A stretch of 23,446 bases of DNA from an uncultured Sphingopyxis sp. Lineage in GTDB: Bacteria > Pseudomonadota > Alphaproteobacteria > Sphingomonadales > Sphingomonadaceae. Position 1 is the stretch's first letter. Each line of letters begins with the position of its first letter. Under the pieces are notes generated by a model. That model saw only the letters and a program-made list of their open reading frames with translations. It searched no databases and was not told the origin of the DNA. The translations under genes and the position numbers were made by a program. Below, in pieces: positions 21,957-23,446 of this stretch. The DNA is taken from NCBI GenBank assembly GCA_936933955.1, contig CAKZIN010000063.1:1-23446 (forward strand). Direction: 5' to 3'.

Positions 21957-23446
21957 TTACCGCGCACGGATGAACGCGCGGATGTCGCGGGTCAGCTTGG
22001 CGCGGTCCTCGTCTCGGATGTACATCATGTGGCCCGAATCATAGTAATGGAACGCGATCCGGCCGCGCGGGAAACCCGAGCGGGTGAGCGAATACTCCGC
22101 CGCATAAAATGGCGTGGCGAAGTCGTACCAGCCCTGACCGACGAAGATCCGGAGCCCGCTATTCTCTCGCAGCGCGCGTGAGACATAGGGCGCGACGTTG
22201 AGGTAGGCGTCGCCGTCGCGGCCCTGGCCCAGCCGCCAATCCCAGTCGCGCACCCCGCCAATGGTCGAATATTCGCGGTTCGGGCGGTAGTTGAGCCGGG
22301 TCCGCACCCAGTCGTTGAGCGCCGCGGTGTAACCCGCGTCGATGCCGTAGAAGCTCGGGTCGTTGTCCGGCTCCTCCCCCGCCGCATCACGATCACGACC
22401 GGTGTATCGCGAGTCGAGCCGGCCGACCGATAGCCCGCGATCGCGCAGCAGCTCGCGGTAGAAGCGCGATGGCGTGACGCGCAGGTCGGCGCGTTCGAGA
22501 TATTCTTCGCTGAGCCCCGTATAGCGCGCGAGATCGCGGCGGATCTCCGCTCGCCGCGCCGGGTCGAGCGCGTTGCCCTGCATCAGCGCGGCGAGATACG
22601 GTCCCGTCGACCAGCGGCGCGCATCTTCGACAAAGGCGGCGGTGCCGCGCGGGTCGCTCGCCTTGCCGTGGTAGAGCGCAGTCGCCGCCATCGACGGTAT
22701 GTTGAGCGCATAGCCGATCTCGTTTCCGCTCGCGTCGGCGCCCGCGCCAAAGTCGAGCACGGTAGAGATCAGCAGGACGCCGTTGACCGCGACGTCGTTA
22801 TATTGCCCCTCGAGCTGGTTGAGCACCGCCGCCGCACGGGTGGTGCCGTAGCTTTCGCCGCCGATGTATTTGGGCGCGTTCCAGCGATCGTTCTCCCCCA
22901 GCCACTGGCGGATGAACTGCGCCATCGACCGCGCGTCCTGCGTCACGCCCCAATAATCCTTGGGATCGGTGCCCGGCAGCGCATAGGAAAAGCCGGTGCC
23001 GACCGGATCGATGAAGACGATGTCGGTAACGTCGAGCAGGCTGTCGGGGTTGGCGACGATCGGATAGGGCGGGGCGCCATCGTCGCGCGCGTCGGAGGGG
23101 ATCGCGACCCGCGTCGGCCCGAACGCGCCCATGTGCAGCCACAGCGATCCCGACCCCGGTCCCCCGTTCCAGAGGAAGGTCACCGGCCGATTGGGATCGC
23201 GCGGGCCGTTCTTGATATACGCGACCGAAAAGATCGACGCCTTGGCCTTGCCGTCGGTGCCGCGCAGAAATGTCTCGCTGGCGGTCGCGGTGAAGTCGAC
23301 ACGCGTGCCGCCGAACACGCCGCTGTGCCGCGTAACGCTGCGCATCGGCACCGGCTCGGGCGCGTTGGCGGCGGGTGCGGCTGTCGGAGCAGGAGCCGCC
23401 GCGGCCTGAGCCGGCGGCGTGCTCGACGGCGCGGGCGTTGGCGCCG
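21957..23446 (-). CDS. S10-family serine carboxypeptidase (5' end outside window)
   Basis: The C-terminal 496 or so residues of an alpha/beta-hydrolase carboxypeptidase. The family signatures are WNGGPGSGSLWLHMGAFGP (oxyanion region), VFIDPVGTGFSYA, GGESYGTTRAA (nucleophile Ser near base 22852), GQGWYDFATPFYAAEY (catalytic Asp) and YYDSGHMMYI (catalytic His). The frame stays open from the GTG at 23351 to the window edge and reads as an Ala/Pro/Thr-rich stretch, typical of the linker after a signal peptide. The true start is therefore to the right and the protein is probably exported. Bacterial S10 enzymes of this kind remove C-terminal residues from peptides; the substrate is unknown. Convergent with the GH130 gene. 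Confidence 0.92.
   Translation of the reverse strand, partial: APTPAPSSTPPAQAAAAPAPTAAPAANAPEPVPMRSVTRHSGVFGGTRVDFTATASETFLRGTDGKAKASIFSVAYIKNGPRDPNRPVTFLWNGGPGSGSLWLHMGAFGPTRVAIPSDARDDGAPPYPIVANPDSLLDVTDIVFIDPVGTGFSYALPGTDPKDYWGVTQDARSMAQFIRQWLGENDRWNAPKYIGGESYGTTRAAAVLNQLEGQYNDVAVNGVLLISTVLDFGAGADASGNEIGYALNIPSMAATALYHGKASDPRGTAAFVEDARRWSTGPYLAALMQGNALDPARRAEIRRDLARYTGLSEEYLERADLRVTPSRFYRELLRDRGLSVGRLDSRYTGRDRDAAGEEPDNDPSFYGIDAGYTAALNDWVRTRLNYRPNREYSTIGGVRDWDWRLGQGRDGDAYLNVAPYVSRALRENSGLRIFVGQGWYDFATPFYAAEYSLTRSGFPRGRIAFHYYDSGHMMYIRDEDRAKLTRDIRAFIRAR

Overview
The window looks like chromosome of a high-GC alphaproteobacterium, most likely a sphingomonad. This is inferred, not proven. The support is the very G+C-rich third positions, the frequent GTG starts, a CrtZ-type carotenoid hydroxylase, the tRNA-Trp/secE/nusG/rplK/rplA neighbourhood, and palindromic intergenic repeats built around CTCCTGC-GAAA-GCAGGAG. 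No plasmid, phage, insertion-sequence or CRISPR hallmark is visible.

Layout. Bases 94-2926 hold a HAD-like lipoprotein (+), crtZ (-) and purA (+). Bases 2985-3842 (-) hold a visibly more A+T-rich orphan gene with uracil-DNA-glycosylase-like motifs. Bases 3868-7973 (-) are a tight four-gene cluster: a DUF2334-type deacetylase, a GT4 glycosyltransferase, a polytopic membrane protein and a second GT4. They are joined by two ATGA overlaps and one 7-base gap, and probably build a surface or envelope glycan. Bases 8095-12730 (-) are queG-pheS-pheT, with a GTGA overlap between pheS and pheT. Divergent from queG is an exported M20D amidohydrolase (12827-14185, +).

Bases 14309-17044 (+) carry tRNA-Trp(CCA), secE, nusG, rplK and rplA, ending in a strong intrinsic terminator. 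The nusG-rplK junction is opened by about 550 bases full of hairpins and a dispersed palindromic repeat, and rplJ/rplL do not follow rplA. Bases 17105-17832 (-) are a small membrane protein plus a winged-helix regulator. Their upstream region has three tandem ACTTTCC-N5-GGAAAGT dyads, likely an autoregulatory operator array.

Bases 18038-21791 (+) are a two-gene carbohydrate module. The first gene is a GT4 glycosyltransferase with a long C-terminal (probably helical-barrel) domain, in which the usual E-x7-E motif reads Q-x7-Y. The second is a GH130-family glycosidase/phosphorylase. A second copy of the palindromic repeat follows. The right end is the C-terminal bulk of an S10 serine carboxypeptidase whose start lies beyond the window.

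The best candidates for something not yet described are the operator array with its regulator/membrane pair, the GT4-GH130 module and the orphan UDG-like gene.
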